A stretch of DNA of 59,391 bases from Desulfuromonadales bacterium (GTDB lineage: Bacteria > Desulfobacterota > Desulfuromonadia > Desulfuromonadales > Geopsychrobacteraceae). Below, piece after piece: positions 1 to 6,425 of the stretch. The first letter of the stretch is position 1; each line of letters opens with the position of its first letter. A model generated the notes under the pieces. That model worked only from the letters and a program-made list of their open reading frames with translations. It did no database searches and had not been told where the DNA came from. Position numbers and translations under genes: made by a program. The DNA lies in NCBI GenBank assembly GCA_019429255.1, contig JAHYIY010000015.1, positions 1-59,391 on the forward strand, written 5' to 3'.

Positions 1-303
1 AGACCGCCGGCACAGGTCAAGAATATTGCGCGTCCCCTCAATCGTCACCCGCCGCATCTGTTCTTCAGAGCCGCTGGTGCCGGCGGCAGCATGGATGACG
101 TAATCTATATCGGTGAAGGCTGGAAGTAAGGAATCAGGGTCAGTAACATCCCCGTAAACAAACTCCACCCCTGGCAGATGCAAACCCTGAATATTGGATG
201 TTTGACGGACCAGGGCACGAACGGCAAAACCCTGCTCGACAAGCTGAAGAACAACGCGCCGCCCCAGAAACCCCGTCGCGCCGGTGACTAATACTTTTTT
301 CAT
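1..303 (-). CDS. NAD-dependent sugar epimerase/dehydratase, 5' part only
   Basis: The reverse strand from an ATG at 301-303 reads open to the window edge, giving the first 101 residues. It starts MKKVLVTGATGFLGRRVV, the GxxGxxG dinucleotide-binding loop of extended short-chain dehydrogenases. VEFVYGDVTDPDSL (acidic residue closing the second Rossmann strand) and DYVIHAAAGTSG follow. The family uses NAD(P) to epimerise, reduce or dehydrate nucleotide sugars or related substrates in the cytosol. The catalytic YxxxK lies outside the window, so substrate and subtype (for example HpnA-like) cannot be decided. The glycosyltransferase at 1663-2793 is on the same strand but separated by repeats and a toxin-antitoxin pair, so one operon is not supported. 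Confidence 0.85.
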   Translation of the reverse strand, partial: MKKVLVTGATGFLGRRVVLQLVEQGFAVRALVRQTSNIQGLHLPGVEFVYGDVTDPDSLLPAFTDIDYVIHAAAGTSGSEEQMRRVTIEGTRNILDLCRRS

Positions 304-318
304 TTTTAAAACCATTCC

Positions 319-635
319 TCTCGCCCGTTCGTTTCACTCACTCAAGCACGCCAAGGGCGCCAAGAAATTCTAACCAAGGATCTCAGGGTTTAAAGCCTTT
401 AACCCCAAAAAAGTTTTTTTCAGGTTTTCTCCGCGATCTCTGCGTGCTCTGCGCGAGGCTGGTTTTAGATCTATTACTCGCGCCCGTTCGCTACACTCAC
501 TCAAGCACGCCAAGGGCGCCAAGAAATTCAAACCAAGGAACTCATGATTTAAGGCTTTTAAACCCAAAAAAAGATTTTCAGATTTTAGCTTATCTGATTT
601 TCTTCGCGATCTCTGCGATCTCTGCGCGAGGCTGT
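319..635. repeat. two tandem copies of a ~160 bp intergenic repeat
   Basis: Copy 1 (about 319-476) and copy 2 (about 477-635) share, in order, CGCCCGTTCG, CACTCACTCAAGCACGCC, AAGGGCGCCAAGAAATTC, AACCAAGGA, an A/T-rich middle with TTTAAA and CCCAAAAAA, and a terminal GCGATCTCTGCG...CTCTGCGCGAGGCTG. The head of the same unit recurs alone at about 1309-1336. No ORF is conserved between the copies. The words resemble dispersed non-coding repeats known from many bacterial genomes. This accounts for the gene-free stretch 304-710. Confidence 0.8.
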
Positions 636-710
636 CTGGATTATTGCAAAAGCTATGATAGTTTACAGTTCGACATTGCTGTGGTAATTTTCCTAGATAC
701 GGAGGCCATC

Positions 711-920
711 ATGGCAACAATAAACGAAAAACTTGATATATCTGCTCTCCCCCCGGCATCGCGCCGTGAACTTCTCAGCTACTATCAATACCTGTTGGAA
801 CGCCGGCCGTCAAAAAAAACCTCTCGTCAAAAAAACAAATCTTTCTCAGAATTATGCGGCAAACTCTCCTGGGACGGTGATGCTATAGCGACACAACGGA
901 AACTAAGAGATGAATGGTAA
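711..920 (+). CDS. antitoxin-like protein of a VapBC-type pair
   Basis: Sixty-nine residues starting MATINEKLDISALPPASRR. The start at 711 is preceded by GGAGG (about 702) and is preferred over longer in-frame starts that run back into repeat DNA. The protein is short, charged and basic in the middle (RRPSKKTSRQKNK), ending FSELCGKLSWDGDAIATQRKLRDEW. The C-terminal half resembles toxin-wrapping tails of DUF2281-like or Phd/VapB-like antitoxins. Its 3' end overlaps the toxin start by 11 bases, the usual coupled arrangement. Function is inferred mainly from this pairing; the family is not certain from sequence. Confidence 0.75.
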   Translation: MATINEKLDISALPPASRRELLSYYQYLLERRPSKKTSRQKNKSFSELCGKLSWDGDAIATQRKLRDEW

Positions 921-1287
921 CCGCAGATATATTCTAGACACCAATGCCATCATCTCGCTACTATCCGGCAACCTTGATTTGGCAAAACACCTTGATAATG
1001 CAGACTATGTCGGCATCTCAGTCATCAGTTACTTTGAATTTCTAGTTTTCGACGGTCTCACCGAAAAGGATCGTACCTGTTTTTATGAATTCTGCGAAAA
1101 AGTAGAAGTCGTGCCACTGAATAATGAAAACAAGCAACTTGTATCACAGGTGATGAATTTTCGAAAACATCGCCTTAAGCTACCAGATGCGATTATTGCG
1201 GCAACAGCTACTGTCAACAATGCTGTTCTTATCACCAACGATACCCACTTTGCCACGGCACCAACCCTGATTATTCAGAACTGCTAG
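910..1287 (+). CDS. VapC-like PIN-domain ribonuclease toxin
   Basis: A single PIN domain of 125 residues. The acidic metal-binding residues are in place: D10 in RYILDTNAIIS, E43 in SVISYFEFL, D93 in LKLPDAIIAATA and D111 in LITNDTHF. VapC toxins are Mg2+-dependent endoribonucleases that cut tRNA or rRNA and are held inactive by the upstream antitoxin. The ATG at 910 lies inside the last codons of the antitoxin gene, with AAGAG just before it, so translation is probably coupled. The pair is bracketed by copies of the same intergenic repeat (319-635 and 1309-1336), fitting an accessory cassette. Confidence 0.9.
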   Translation: MNGNRRYILDTNAIISLLSGNLDLAKHLDNADYVGISVISYFEFLVFDGLTEKDRTCFYEFCEKVEVVPLNNENKQLVSQVMNFRKHRLKLPDAIIAATATVNNAVLITNDTHFATAPTLIIQNC

Positions 1288-1662
1288 ACCATCAACCAAG
1301 CCTCCATCTCTCGCCCGTTCGTTTCACTCACTCACGGCGCCACGATCGCTACGAGGTCAAAGGCGTAAAACCTCTTTTATCGCGGTGAAAATCTTTAAAC
1401 CGTACGCGGATCAAGTCAAATGCCTCAACCCCAGGTACTGGGGACTAGGGACTGGGGACTGGGTAAAAATCATTCAACCAACTCCCAACTACCTATTTTC
1501 AACTACCAGTTTTCTATGCCATTGACCCTAGCCGCGTCATCTTTGCCTTTGACTTTTACCGCGTCAAAAGGTTTTTAAATCTGCGTCTATCAGCGTTCAT
1601 CTGCGGCTAAATGGTTTTCGTTGCGGTCGTTGCGTCGTTGCGAGAGGCAGAATTTCGCTTTT
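1288..1662. other. gene-free stretch with degenerate repeats
   Basis: No credible ORF. It holds a 28-base fragment of the 319-635 repeat (about 1309-1336), short tandem GGGGACTAGGGACTGG-type words (about 1438-1464), and one half-unit of the ATCTGCGG repeat (about 1580-1610) that occurs in complete form at 2822-3229. No terminator is evident for the toxin gene or for the glycosyltransferase that ends at 1663. Confidence 0.6.
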
Positions 1663-2793
1663 TTATCGTTGTGATGGTGTCCACATGACCATCCGGTCAC
1701 CGGTAAAGTACCGCCACCAGGCCACCAGGATCGCCGCGTTCACCGTTAAAAAATACAACGGAATCTTCACCACCGTACGCTCCGCCGCTGCCGGCATAAA
1801 AAACCCGTAACTCGCCAGACCGTAAAAGGTAAGGTGCAGCACCAACACCAGCAGATAAAATCCCGAACCAAACGCCAGCAACAAATTCGCCATCAGCGCT
1901 GTAATCAGGAAAAACGGCACCAGCCAGCGCAACAACTTATGACAAAAATACTGATAAGCAAAAAGGCCATAACGAACGACATTCAAAAATTCCAGGTTCC
2001 TGAAAAAAACCGTTTGCCCACGCAGAACCGTCCGCACCTTGCGGTTGAACTCCTTTTTATTGTCGGCAACATCCGGATAAAAACCGATCGCTTCCGGGTC
2101 ATCGACGCCACGCAAACCCAGCTTCATGCTGTTGAGCACGGTGCGAAAATCACTCTGCATGTCACCGGAAAAGTCCTGACAAACCTCCTTACGCGCCGCA
2201 AAAAAAGAACCACTCAAACCCACCAGCGAAGTGACCTTAGCCTCCAGGCTGCGCAACCACATCTCATAGCGCACATAGGCCCCCTCCCCGCACGGCTGCC
2301 CGTCCTTACCCAACACCTTATCAACACTACTGACACAACCCACCGTAACATCGGCAAAATTAGCAGCAATCGCCCTCAAACCATGCGGCTCAATCCGCGT
2401 CGCCACATCAGAAAAAACAATCACCTCACCACGCGCCAATAGTACCGCTTCTTTCTGGGCGTTCTCCTTGCCTTTACGCTCAGTCAGAGCCAACAACTCA
2501 AAGCCATGATCAGCATACTCCCCGACAATCGCATTCGTCTCATCCGTAGAACCATCCGAAGCCACAATCACCTGAAGTAAATCCTGCGGGTAATCCAGCA
2601 ACAACGTATTTTCCAACTTCTCGCGTATGCGTTGTTCTTCGTTACAGGCAGTAATGATCAAGGTCAAAGGCGGAAGATAATCAGCCCTTTTCACCTGGTG
2701 GGATCTGTATTGAGATATCACCCACAGGGACAAGGGATAACCGAAATAAGCGTGGACGATCAGCAGGATGGATAGGATGAATAAAATTTCCAT
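1663..2793 (-). CDS. membrane glycosyltransferase, family 2
   Basis: A 376-residue processive-type GT2. An N-terminal membrane segment (residues 1-25) precedes a GT-A catalytic domain with LTLIITACNEEQRI (about 43-56), VIVASDGSTDE (D80) and the metal-binding VFSDVATRIEP (D129). GLSGSFFAARKEV and DMQSDF follow, the latter near the usual general-base region. Three or four hydrophobic segments after residue 280 form the C-terminal membrane part. Such enzymes transfer sugars from nucleotide donors to lipid carriers or growing polysaccharide at the inner membrane. The ATG at 2793 has GAGGGG five bases upstream. Donor and acceptor cannot be told from sequence. Confidence 0.88.
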   Translation of the reverse strand: MEILFILSILLIVHAYFGYPLSLWVISQYRSHQVKRADYLPPLTLIITACNEEQRIREKLENTLLLDYPQDLLQVIVASDGSTDETNAIVGEYADHGFELLALTERKGKENAQKEAVLLARGEVIVFSDVATRIEPHGLRAIAANFADVTVGCVSSVDKVLGKDGQPCGEGAYVRYEMWLRSLEAKVTSLVGLSGSFFAARKEVCQDFSGDMQSDFRTVLNSMKLGLRGVDDPEAIGFYPDVADNKKEFNRKVRTVLRGQTVFFRNLEFLNVVRYGLFAYQYFCHKLLRWLVPFFLITALMANLLLAFGSGFYLLVLVLHLTFYGLASYGFFMPAAAERTVVKIPLYFLTVNAAILVAWWRYFTGDRMVMWTPSQR

Positions 2794-2821
2794 TAAAACC
2801 CCTCAGAGAAAAATACTTTTT

Positions 2822-3229
2822 TAGCCGCAGATATACGCAGATGCTACGCAGATAGAACCATACAAATCGATAGCTTTTGTTAAAACCAAAAAAAAAGAAT
2901 CTGACGTTGCCCTTGACCTCATCCGCGCAATCTGCGTTCATCTGTGGCTAATGCCTTTAAACTGAAGCCATTGCTGGCCGCAGATATACGCAGATGCTAC
3001 GCAGATAGAACCTTAAAACCAGTGCTTTTGGTTATAACCCTGAAGCCTTCGCCTTTGACCCTATCCGCGTTTATCTGCGTTCATCTGCGGCTAATGCCTT
3101 TAATTGCTGGCCGCAGATACACGCAGATGCTACGCAGATAGAACCTTAAAATCAGTGATTTTGGTTATAACCCTGAAGCCTTCGCCTTTGACCCTATCCG
3201 CGTTTATCAGCGTTCATCTGCGGCTAATG
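2822..3229. repeat. three successive ~125-135 bp repeat units with palindromic ends
   Basis: Units at about 2822-2956, 2976-3099 and 3109-3229. Each opens with GCCGCAGATAYACGCAGATG then CTACGCAGATAGAACC and closes with ATCCGCG...TCTGCGTTCATCTG followed by CGGCTAATG. The closing words are close to the reverse complement of the opening words, so every unit could fold end to end. Units 2 and 3 are nearly identical; unit 1 is diverged in the middle. A truncated unit lies on the other side of the GxxExxY gene (3639-3740) and a half unit at 1580-1610. Confidence 0.85.
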
Positions 3230-3233
3230 GTTA

Positions 3234-3617
3234 TCAAAGGTTATTCACGATTCTTTTAACCTGGACACGATTGCCACCAAAATTGATCAACAACGCAACC
3301 CTCATACCAGTTGCCTTCAGGTAATTCAAGCATTGGGCAAAGTGAGAATCGTCAATATTTTTAACAGCTTTTAGCTCAACGATAACCACCTCCTCAACGA
3401 CAAGATCAGCAAAATAATCCCCAACCAACACTCCATCATACTGAATTTTGATTGGTTGTTGACGTGCGACTTTCAATCCAGATTTTACAATTTCATGTGC
3501 CATGGCATTTTCGTATACTTTCTCCAAAAATCCATTGCCAAGAATATTCCCTACTTTGTAAGCACAAGCAATTATTTCTTCCGTCAAACTGTTGATGTAT
3601 GCATTATCCCGAATCAT
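3234..3617 (-). CDS. GxxExxY family protein (PD-(D/E)XK nuclease-like fold)
   Basis: Complete 127-residue protein. The family-defining G29-x-x-E32-x-x-Y35 is in NGFLEKVYENAM. A PD-(D/E)XK-like core follows: D71 in DYFADLVVEE, then E81-x-K83 in VIVELKAVK, with a Q95-x-x-x-Y99 helix (AQCLNYL) as in related nucleases. That points to a metal-dependent DNA-binding or cleaving fold, but no substrate or partner is established to my knowledge. The start has GGGGGG upstream. The stop lies five bases from repeat unit 3, and a further repeat begins about 22 bases beyond the start, so the gene is embedded in a repeat array. No toxin or restriction partner is adjacent. Confidence 0.88.
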   Translation of the reverse strand: MIRDNAYINSLTEEIIACAYKVGNILGNGFLEKVYENAMAHEIVKSGLKVARQQPIKIQYDGVLVGDYFADLVVEEVVIVELKAVKNIDDSHFAQCLNYLKATGMRVALLINFGGNRVQVKRIVNNL

Positions 3618-3638
3618 ATACCCCCCAATATTATTTTT

Positions 3639-3740
3639 TAGCCGCGGATACCTTTAAACCAAAAACATTGTTGGCCGCAGATACACGCAGATGTACCGCA
3701 GATAAAAACACACAAATCAGTAGCTTTTGTTGGCTCGTCA
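3639..3740. repeat. fourth repeat copy, truncated by the insertion sequence
   Basis: A fragment GCCGCGGATACC (about 3640) is followed by GGCCGCAGATACACGCAGATG (about 3673) and the interior words ACACAAATCAGTAGCTTTTGTT. These match the opening half and middle of the units at 2822-3229. The match stops where the IS element begins, so the closing half was lost. Confidence 0.75.
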
Positions 3741-4991
3741 GCAGAATCTGTGGAGATATTCAGGTTCCGGCAACTTGCCAAGTTCATGATATAGGGCGAT
3801 TTGCAGACATTTGAGGGTTCTGAAACCGAAGGCTTTTCTCATAGTGAGTTTTGCCTTGAGATTCAGACCCTCTACGGCACCGCTGGAAATCTCGCCTTTG
3901 GCCTTGAACCAGTTCAAAACCAGCGGTTTGTGTTTGCGTAGCATCTTGGCAACCTTTTTCATCGGCTCCAGATCGGTCTGTAGCGTCCGGGTCACCCAAT
4001 TATCGAGAAACTTTCCCGCGAAATCGGGACGCTGATATTCCCAGAATCGCTGAAAGTCCTCTCGCATCAGGTAGCCCTTGATTGACGCCAGGTTCAACTT
4101 GAGCAGTTCGCCCAATCCGGCTGTTTGTTTCTCCGAGAGGTTCTCGGGCCGCTTGAGCAGCAGCCAGCGTTTGCGTTCGAGAACATTCTCTTGGCCATTG
4201 GCCTTGAACTGTTTGACCTCGTCGCGCCGAATCTCGTCAATTGCCTCGTTGAACTTCCGCATGATGTGGAAACGATCGAGAATGTTCAGGGCCTGTGGAG
4301 CTTTTCTCGCAATGACCTTGAGGTACGGCGCCCACATGTCGCTGCAGATGAACTGTAGTTTGGCACTGTTCTCTGGGCCGAACTCATGAAAGAACCGCAG
4401 CAGCGTTTTAACCCGGCGTTCAGGACCGCTCCAAAGGAGTCGTCTGGCACCGGCATTGACCTGATAAACCAGCGTCAGGTACTTATGCCCTTTGAAAACG
4501 GCGATTTCATCCACGCCGATCTCGGTAACACCCTCCAGGCTTCTGTGGGCAAGACCGTAATCGACGACAAACTTGACGGCTCGGAACACGGTGTCCCAGC
4601 TGGTCTCGAAAATATCGGCCGTTTCCTTCCAGGACAACCGCTTCGCCCAGCGAGACAGGAAAACCTGGTAGGAAAAAGTCATTCGTTCCTTGCCGTAGGC
4701 CCAAGGTAGGGACTCGACCTTGACACCATGCTCCGGACATTTGACCCGGCGTGGCGCATAACGAAAGTAAGCCTTGAATGACCAAATCGGCAGATACTCG
4801 AACAGTCGCTCAGGCTGGTGGTCATAGACCGTTCGTCGCTTACCGCACTCGGGGCAAATCGGCCGGCTGTTGCGGCGCGGCTCAATGTCAATGACCAGGG
4901 CTTCCACGCCATCGACAAGCTTGACGCAGGTGGAGCCGTAAACGAATGACTTGAATCGTTCAACTTTGTTCAGTAGAGTCTTGATCAGCAT
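3738..4991 (-). CDS. ISL3-family transposase
   Basis: A 417-residue DDE transposase. The N-terminal zinc-binding part has CPECGKRRTV (C46, C49) and CPEHG (C85, H88), typical of ISL3. The catalytic triad is visible as D161 (EIGVDEIAV), D218 (ICSDMWAPYL) and E374 (SSGAVEGLNLKAK). The frame is intact and full length for the family, so the element may still be active. The TGA stop (3738-3740) falls just outside the recognised inverted end; the last coding codon is the first triplet of that end. The start codon lies in a stable inverted repeat (separate entry). Confidence 0.95.
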   Translation of the reverse strand: MLIKTLLNKVERFKSFVYGSTCVKLVDGVEALVIDIEPRRNSRPICPECGKRRTVYDHQPERLFEYLPIWSFKAYFRYAPRRVKCPEHGVKVESLPWAYGKERMTFSYQVFLSRWAKRLSWKETADIFETSWDTVFRAVKFVVDYGLAHRSLEGVTEIGVDEIAVFKGHKYLTLVYQVNAGARRLLWSGPERRVKTLLRFFHEFGPENSAKLQFICSDMWAPYLKVIARKAPQALNILDRFHIMRKFNEAIDEIRRDEVKQFKANGQENVLERKRWLLLKRPENLSEKQTAGLGELLKLNLASIKGYLMREDFQRFWEYQRPDFAGKFLDNWVTRTLQTDLEPMKKVAKMLRKHKPLVLNWFKAKGEISSGAVEGLNLKAKLTMRKAFGFRTLKCLQIALYHELGKLPEPEYLHRFC

Positions 4992-5094
4992 TGTCTTTCT
5001 CTGGTTTGGATTTGATAGTTTCGGGAAAAACCATCTTATCCATCCAGGAAAGACAATGCTCTAATTTTTATCGCCCTCTACCCACAGATTCTGC
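3741..5094. mobile_element. ISL3-family insertion sequence
   Basis: A 1.35 kb element bounded by inverted ends: GCAGAATCTGTGG at 3741-3753 and its complement CCACAGATTCTGC at 5082-5094. It carries one transposase gene. The 8-base flanks (GCTCGTCA and GGAGGAGG) do not match, so no target duplication is visible. The left flank is intergenic repeat and the right flank is the inside of a DUF2283 gene, which fits an adjacent deletion or recombination after insertion. The exact outer base of the ends is uncertain by a few positions. Confidence 0.8.
4987..5060 (-). promoter_or_regulatory. inverted repeat covering the transposase start
   Basis: Arms 4987-5004 and 5044-5060 are complementary over about 16-17 bases with one bulge (AGCATTGTCTTTC... 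against ...GAAAGACAATGCT), separated by about 40 bases. In an RNA reading into the IS from outside on the minus strand, the 3' arm holds the purine-rich AGAGAAAG and the AUG, so both would be base-paired. Hiding the start in transcripts entering from outside is a known self-protection device of other IS elements; its action here is inferred. Confidence 0.6.
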
Positions 5095-5239
5095 GGAGGA
5101 GGCTGAATCTGAGGAGGTATCTCCCGGCATCATCCTGGATTTTGACGAAAACAATCAGGTCGTCGGCATTGAAATGCTGCGGGTTCAGAGCAGAGTCCCC
5201 TTGGCTAACCTTAAACAGTTGCAATTTGAAGTCGCTTGA
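5095..5239 (+). pseudogene. C-terminal remnant of a DUF2283-type gene
   Basis: Directly outside the IS right end an open frame reads AEEAESEEVSPGIILDFDE, then NNQVVGIEMLRVQSRVP and LANLKQLQFEVA before TGA. The pattern E-V-x-P-G-I-x-L-D-F-D...G-I-E-x-L is that of DUF2283, a short family often found beside toxin-antitoxin-like genes. The usual N-terminal part (a start followed by YDxxADALYI-like residues) is missing, and the DNA left of the IS is repeat rather than the missing half. The gene is broken. Confidence 0.75.
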
Positions 5240-5295
5240 GAAAAACAGGATCCGCAAGCCCGTCGTGATATCCGCAGTTACCTCGATACGGATAG

Positions 5296-5325
5296 GGGGA
5301 CAGGCACCTGGCGGAGCCAGTCCCC
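5296..5325. repeat. REP-like palindrome, copy 1
   Basis: GGGGACAGGCACC, a four-base spacer TGGC, then GGAGCCAGTCCCC: a 13-base imperfect inverted repeat. This word is seen in several bacterial genomes as a REP-type element associated with RAYT (REP-associated tyrosine) transposases. No RAYT gene is in this window. Confidence 0.75.
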
Positions 5326-5489
5326 TGGCTGTTCACCATCAAAAAAAACAACGCATGGTTTACCGGGAAATTCGAGGTTGTTCTCTGCGTCCCTCCTCCT
5401 CAGCGCCTCTGCGTTAAAGCCTTTGACCTTGCCAATAAAACCAGTTAAAAAAACTTGGAATCGAAGCTTTACTATAGACAGGGGAACAG

Positions 5490-5519
5490 GGGGACGGGCA
5501 CCTCGCGGAGCCAGTCCCC
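5490..5519. repeat. REP-like palindrome, copy 2, with half copy at 5550-5562
   Basis: GGGGACGGGCACC, spacer, GGAGCCAGTCCCC, in the same orientation as copy 1 about 194 bases away. A further left half, GGGGACAGGCACC, lies at 5550-5562, three bases from the relE stop codon. Between copies 1 and 2 is a CTCAGCGCCTCTGCGTTAAA word (about 5398-5417), another dispersed-repeat type. The 5240-5565 stretch is otherwise without a gene; 5243-5293 has a short open remnant (KQDPQARRDIRSYLDT) of unknown origin. Confidence 0.75.
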
Positions 5520-5565
5520 TGGCCGTTTGATTGAGGTGGCCATTGATAAGGGGACAGGCACCTGC

Positions 5566-5838
5566 CTAGTGGTTCAACGTTCGATAAATCTCTTTCCGGT
5601 GTCCAACCGTGACAACTTCGACAACCAGGATATTTTTCTCAACATTGAAAACAACACGATAATTGCCTGTTCTGATACGGTATGTATGAGAGGTTCCTGC
5701 AAGCTTTTTTACACCCGGTGGAACCGGATTTTCGGCAAGAGACTCTACCAGTGTCACAATCCTGGCGATGGCAACCTTTGGAAGTTTGCGCAACTCCTTA
5801 CGTGCTGACTGCTTCCAGACGATTTTATAACAAGCCAT
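5566..5838 (-). CDS. RelE/ParE-type toxin
   Basis: Ninety residues, MACYKIVWKQSARKELRKLP at the N terminus (strand plus basic helix), PVPPGVKKLAG in the middle, and YRIRTGNYRVVFNVEKN then VVEVVTVGHRKEIYR, the standard RelE/ParE core in which R and H/K residues near the end act on ribosome-bound mRNA in the RelE branch. Length and order are normal. The start overlaps the end of the antitoxin gene by 14 bases. Whether it is a translational (RelE) or gyrase-directed (ParE) toxin cannot be settled by eye; the GHRKEIY ending favours RelE. Confidence 0.92.
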   Translation of the reverse strand: MACYKIVWKQSARKELRKLPKVAIARIVTLVESLAENPVPPGVKKLAGTSHTYRIRTGNYRVVFNVEKNILVVEVVTVGHRKEIYRTLNH

Positions 5839-6025
5839 CTTGCTTCAATTCATCAATCAACTGCTGATGTGAAATAGTTGGTTCATCACGCCGCTCTGCA
5901 ACGGCAGCAAGATCCTCGATATCCTCCATCAGTGCCTTAAAATCGACCATGGGCAAGATGACGGAAACCCGCTCACCGGATTCGTCTGTTATGTACTGCG
6001 CCCGCAATGTACTCAGATCAATCAT
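5825..6025 (-). CDS. RelB/Phd-type antitoxin
   Basis: Sixty-six residues: MIDLSTLRAQYITDESGERVSVILPMVDFKALMEDIEDLA, a small strand-helix DNA-binding fold, then an acidic helical tail (RRDEPTISHQQLIDELKQDGLL) that would wrap the toxin. AAGGAGG stands seven bases upstream of the ATG. First gene of the pair with the toxin directly downstream, as usual; the complex presumably represses its own promoter in 6026-6100. Confidence 0.9.
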   Translation of the reverse strand: MIDLSTLRAQYITDESGERVSVILPMVDFKALMEDIEDLAAVAERRDEPTISHQQLIDELKQDGLL

Positions 6026-6257
6026 GGTTTGACCTCCTTATTCTTATTCATTAGACCGGCAAAAGCAGCTTTGGTCTAAATCCGTACTCGTTCATCAGGC
6101 ACTGAGCAGCATTGCTTCTTATTTAATCACTCAAGCCTGGGAATTATCATATCAGATTTTCATTCATGCGGCACCAGCGGTCACGCCTCCCCGCCTCCCC
6201 TCCTCAGCGCCCCTCCAGTGTCCACACGGGGGTCGGTGTTTAATTGTTGAATGAAGG

Positions 6258-6410
6258 TAACTGTTCAGCACCGGATCGGGGATCTGATGTCAAGGGACGC
6301 GATTGTTTCCCGTTGGGTCATCCATGACCGCTTGTTGTCGCCGTCCATGGCGACAAAAACCCTTACCACAGGAGCCAAAGACCCTGCGCAAGGATAGTGC
6401 TGAATAGTTA
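6258..6410. repeat. short inverted-repeat element, copy A (MITE-like)
   Basis: A 153-base element with terminal inverted repeats TAACTGTTCAGCAC (6258-6271) and GTGCTGAATAGTTA (6397-6410), 13 of 14 paired. Inside are two successive palindromes: GGTCATCCATGACC (6316-6329) and GTCGCCGTCCATGGCGAC (6337-6354). Related copies are at 26139-26192 and 34729-34867. No ORF. It fills most of the 6026-6425 gap between the relBE promoter and the end of pilR. Confidence 0.8.
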
Positions 6411-6425
6411 CGTTAATTCTTTGTT

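Noticed and set aside
2822-3229. CRISPR array from the spaced repeats
   Set aside because: Units are about 125-135 bases, near-identical throughout and palindromic at their ends, with no unique spacers and no cas genes.
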